From contig NZ_JABJWC010000029.1 of NCBI RefSeq assembly GCF_013155395.1, positions 1 through 46,065 of the forward strand: DNA of 46,065 bases. The letters run 5' to 3'. The number at the start of each line of letters is the position of its first letter. Positions within the stretch are counted from its first letter, which is position 1. The notes beneath the pieces are model-generated. The model was not told the DNA's origin, made no database searches, and saw only the letters and a program-made list of their open reading frames with translations. A program made the translations under genes and the position numbers. The stretch comes from Komagataeibacter melomenusus. Lineage in GTDB: Bacteria > Pseudomonadota > Alphaproteobacteria > Acetobacterales > Acetobacteraceae. Shown piece by piece: positions 44,884 to 46,065 of the stretch.

Positions 44884-46065
44884 CTAGTCCTTGCCCTTCT
44901 GCGCGGTGGCGGGGCTGTCGACCTGGGGAATGCTCACCTTCACCCCGTCACGCAGGTGGTCCACGCCATCGGTCACCACGCGCTCGCCTTCCTTCACGCC
45001 GTCTGTCACCACGGTCATGGTGTTGTTGGCATGGCCGGTCTTGACGTTGCGCACCTCGACCGTGCTGTCCGCCTTGACCACGTACACGAACTGGCCGTTG
45101 GGGCCATTTTGCAAGGCATTGGTGGGCACGAGCAGGGCATCATGGTCGGTGCTGACCAGCATGCGGGCGTTGACGAACTGGTTGGGGAAGAGTTCTTCCT
45201 GCGAATTGGGGAAGATCGCGCGCATGCGCACCGTGCCGGTCGAGGTATCGATCTGGCTGTCAAGCACGCTGGCCTGGCCGGTTGCGATCTTGTTGAGGTT
45301 GGCGCTGTCCCATGCATCGACCGAAAGCGGCGTGCCTTCGCGCAGGCGGGTGGCCACGGGGCCGATGTCGTTTTCAGGCAGGGTGAAGATGACCGAGATC
45401 GGCTGCATCTGCGTCAGGATCACCAGGCCGTTGGTCTGGCCTGCGGTGATGTAGTTGCCCATGTCCACTTCACGGATGCCCACGCGCCCGTCAACGGGGG
45501 CCACGATATGGCAGTAGGTGATCTGGAGTTTCTCGTTATCGACAAGCGCCTGGTCGGCCTTGACCGTGCCCTCGAGCTGCTCGACCTTGTACTGCTGATC
45601 CTTGGCCGTCATGGCGGCGACGCTGTTCTGCTGGATCAGGCGCTGGTAGCGCGCGTTGTCCACCTGGGCGGCCCTGAGCTGGGCCACGTCCTGCGCCAGC
45701 TGGCCTTCATACTGGGCCAGCAGCACCTCATAGGGGCGCGTGTCGATCAGGGCCAGCAGGTCGCCCTTGTGCACATGCTGCCCCTCGGTAAAGAGCACCT
45801 GCATCAGGTAGCCATCGATGCGCGACTGCACGGTAACGTTGGTGATGGGCACCACCGTGCCCAGTTCCGTCAGCACCACCGGCATGTCGCCCCGGCTTAC
45901 GGCGGTGACCGCCACCGGCTGGTCGCCGCTTGCGGCGTGCTTCTTGTGGGTGTCGCCGTGGGGGCGCAGGAAAGCGACCGCCAGGATGACCGCCAGCGCC
46001 CCGCCCGCCAGGTAGAGCACGCGCCGCCCACGGCGCGGTCGGTCGGTCGGGGGTGTGGGTGTGGC
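44884..46065 (-). CDS. mdtA: RND membrane fusion protein, MdtA-like (5' end outside window)
   Basis: This is the periplasmic adaptor of the MdtABC-type pump. The frame is open to the right edge: bases 46021-46065 encode Pro/Thr/Arg-rich cytoplasmic residues directly before the membrane anchor. The GTG at 46018-46020 is therefore unlikely to be the true start and the real one lies outside. After the anchor (VLYLAGGALAVILAVAFL) come AVTAVSRGDMPVVLTELGTV, the lipoyl half VQSRIDGYLMQVLFTEGQ, a coiled-coil hairpin and ITYCHIVAPVDGRVGIR. The MdtA-type barrel with QPISVIFTLPENDI follows. It is the first gene of a minus-strand operon reading into mdtB, mdtC and the outer-membrane factor. Confidence 0.9.
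   Translation of the reverse strand, partial: ATPTPPTDRPRRGRRVLYLAGGALAVILAVAFLRPHGDTHKKHAASGDQPVAVTAVSRGDMPVVLTELGTVVPITNVTVQSRIDGYLMQVLFTEGQHVHKGDLLALIDTRPYEVLLAQYEGQLAQDVAQLRAAQVDNARYQRLIQQNSVAAMTAKDQQYKVEQLEGTVKADQALVDNEKLQITYCHIVAPVDGRVGIREVDMGNYITAGQTNGLVILTQMQPISVIFTLPENDIGPVATRLREGTPLSVDAWDSANLNKIATGQASVLDSQIDTSTGTVRMRAIFPNSQEELFPNQFVNARMLVSTDHDALLVPTNALQNGPNGQFVYVVKADSTVEVRNVKTGHANNTMTVVTDGVKEGERVVTDGVDHLRDGVKVSIPQVDSPATAQKGKD

Noticed and set aside
46033-46052. GGTCGGTCGG tandem repeat near the right edge
   Set aside because: It is in-frame coding for a Pro/Thr/Asp/Arg-rich N-terminal tail of the membrane fusion protein and too short to be a repeat element.

Overview
The window is a high-GC alphaproteobacterial chromosome segment, most likely from the acetic acid bacteria (Acetobacteraceae, Komagataeibacter/Gluconacetobacter-like). 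This rests on the style of the RpoB, RpoC, EF-Tu and ribosomal protein sequences, on the gene order rpsM-rpsK-rpoA-rplQ without rpsD, and on strong GC3 bias. The genus is inference. Both window ends fall inside RND efflux genes, and the first 82 bases are an inverted copy of bases 190-271. The window is therefore probably a whole contig that begins with a fold-back artefact.

Layout. (1) 84-5019, plus strand: a tightly overlapping efflux operon of RND permease (N-terminus missing), membrane fusion protein and outer-membrane factor lipoprotein. (2) 4993-33286, plus strand: the transcription/translation core. It runs rplK-rplA-(leader)-rplJ-rplL-rpoB-rpoC; then rpsL-rpsG-tuf-rpsJ-rplC-rplD-rplW-rplB-rpsS-rplV-rpsC-rplP-rpmC-rpsQ; then rplN-rplX-rplE-rpsN-rpsH-rplF-rplR-rpsE-rpmD-rplO-secY-adk; then rpsM-rpsK-rpoA-rplQ, ending at a clear intrinsic terminator. 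(3) 33505-36124, plus strand: a three-gene ABC importer of the sulfonate/nitrate/taurine type. (4) 36224-36722, plus strand: two small membrane proteins, one of them a 58-residue DUF1328 protein, ending at a bidirectional terminator. (5) 36783-46065, minus strand: an MdtABC-type efflux operon (membrane fusion protein, two RND permeases, outer-membrane factor) whose first gene runs off the right edge.

The core resembles the classical beta-str-S10-spc-alpha supercluster with two departures. secE-nusG is not upstream of rplK; the efflux operon sits there instead. fusA is not between rpsG and tuf. Three candidate promoters (rplK, rpsL, rpsM) share a TTGAC -35 and a downstream CGCGCC(C)TC block at the same distance (29-30 bases), which suggests one co-regulated, possibly stringently controlled, promoter class. 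The rplK promoter overlaps the end of the efflux gene, and the efflux stop codon TAG forms part of its -10 region. Several intergenic spacers (rplA-rplJ, rplL-rpoB, rpoC-rpsL, rplO-secY, rpsM-rpsK, rpsK-rpoA) hold strong hairpins that look like leaders, processing sites or attenuators.

I saw no CRISPR array, transposase, tRNA, rRNA or phage gene. I did not find a clearly new multi-gene system. The most interesting signals are regulatory and structural.
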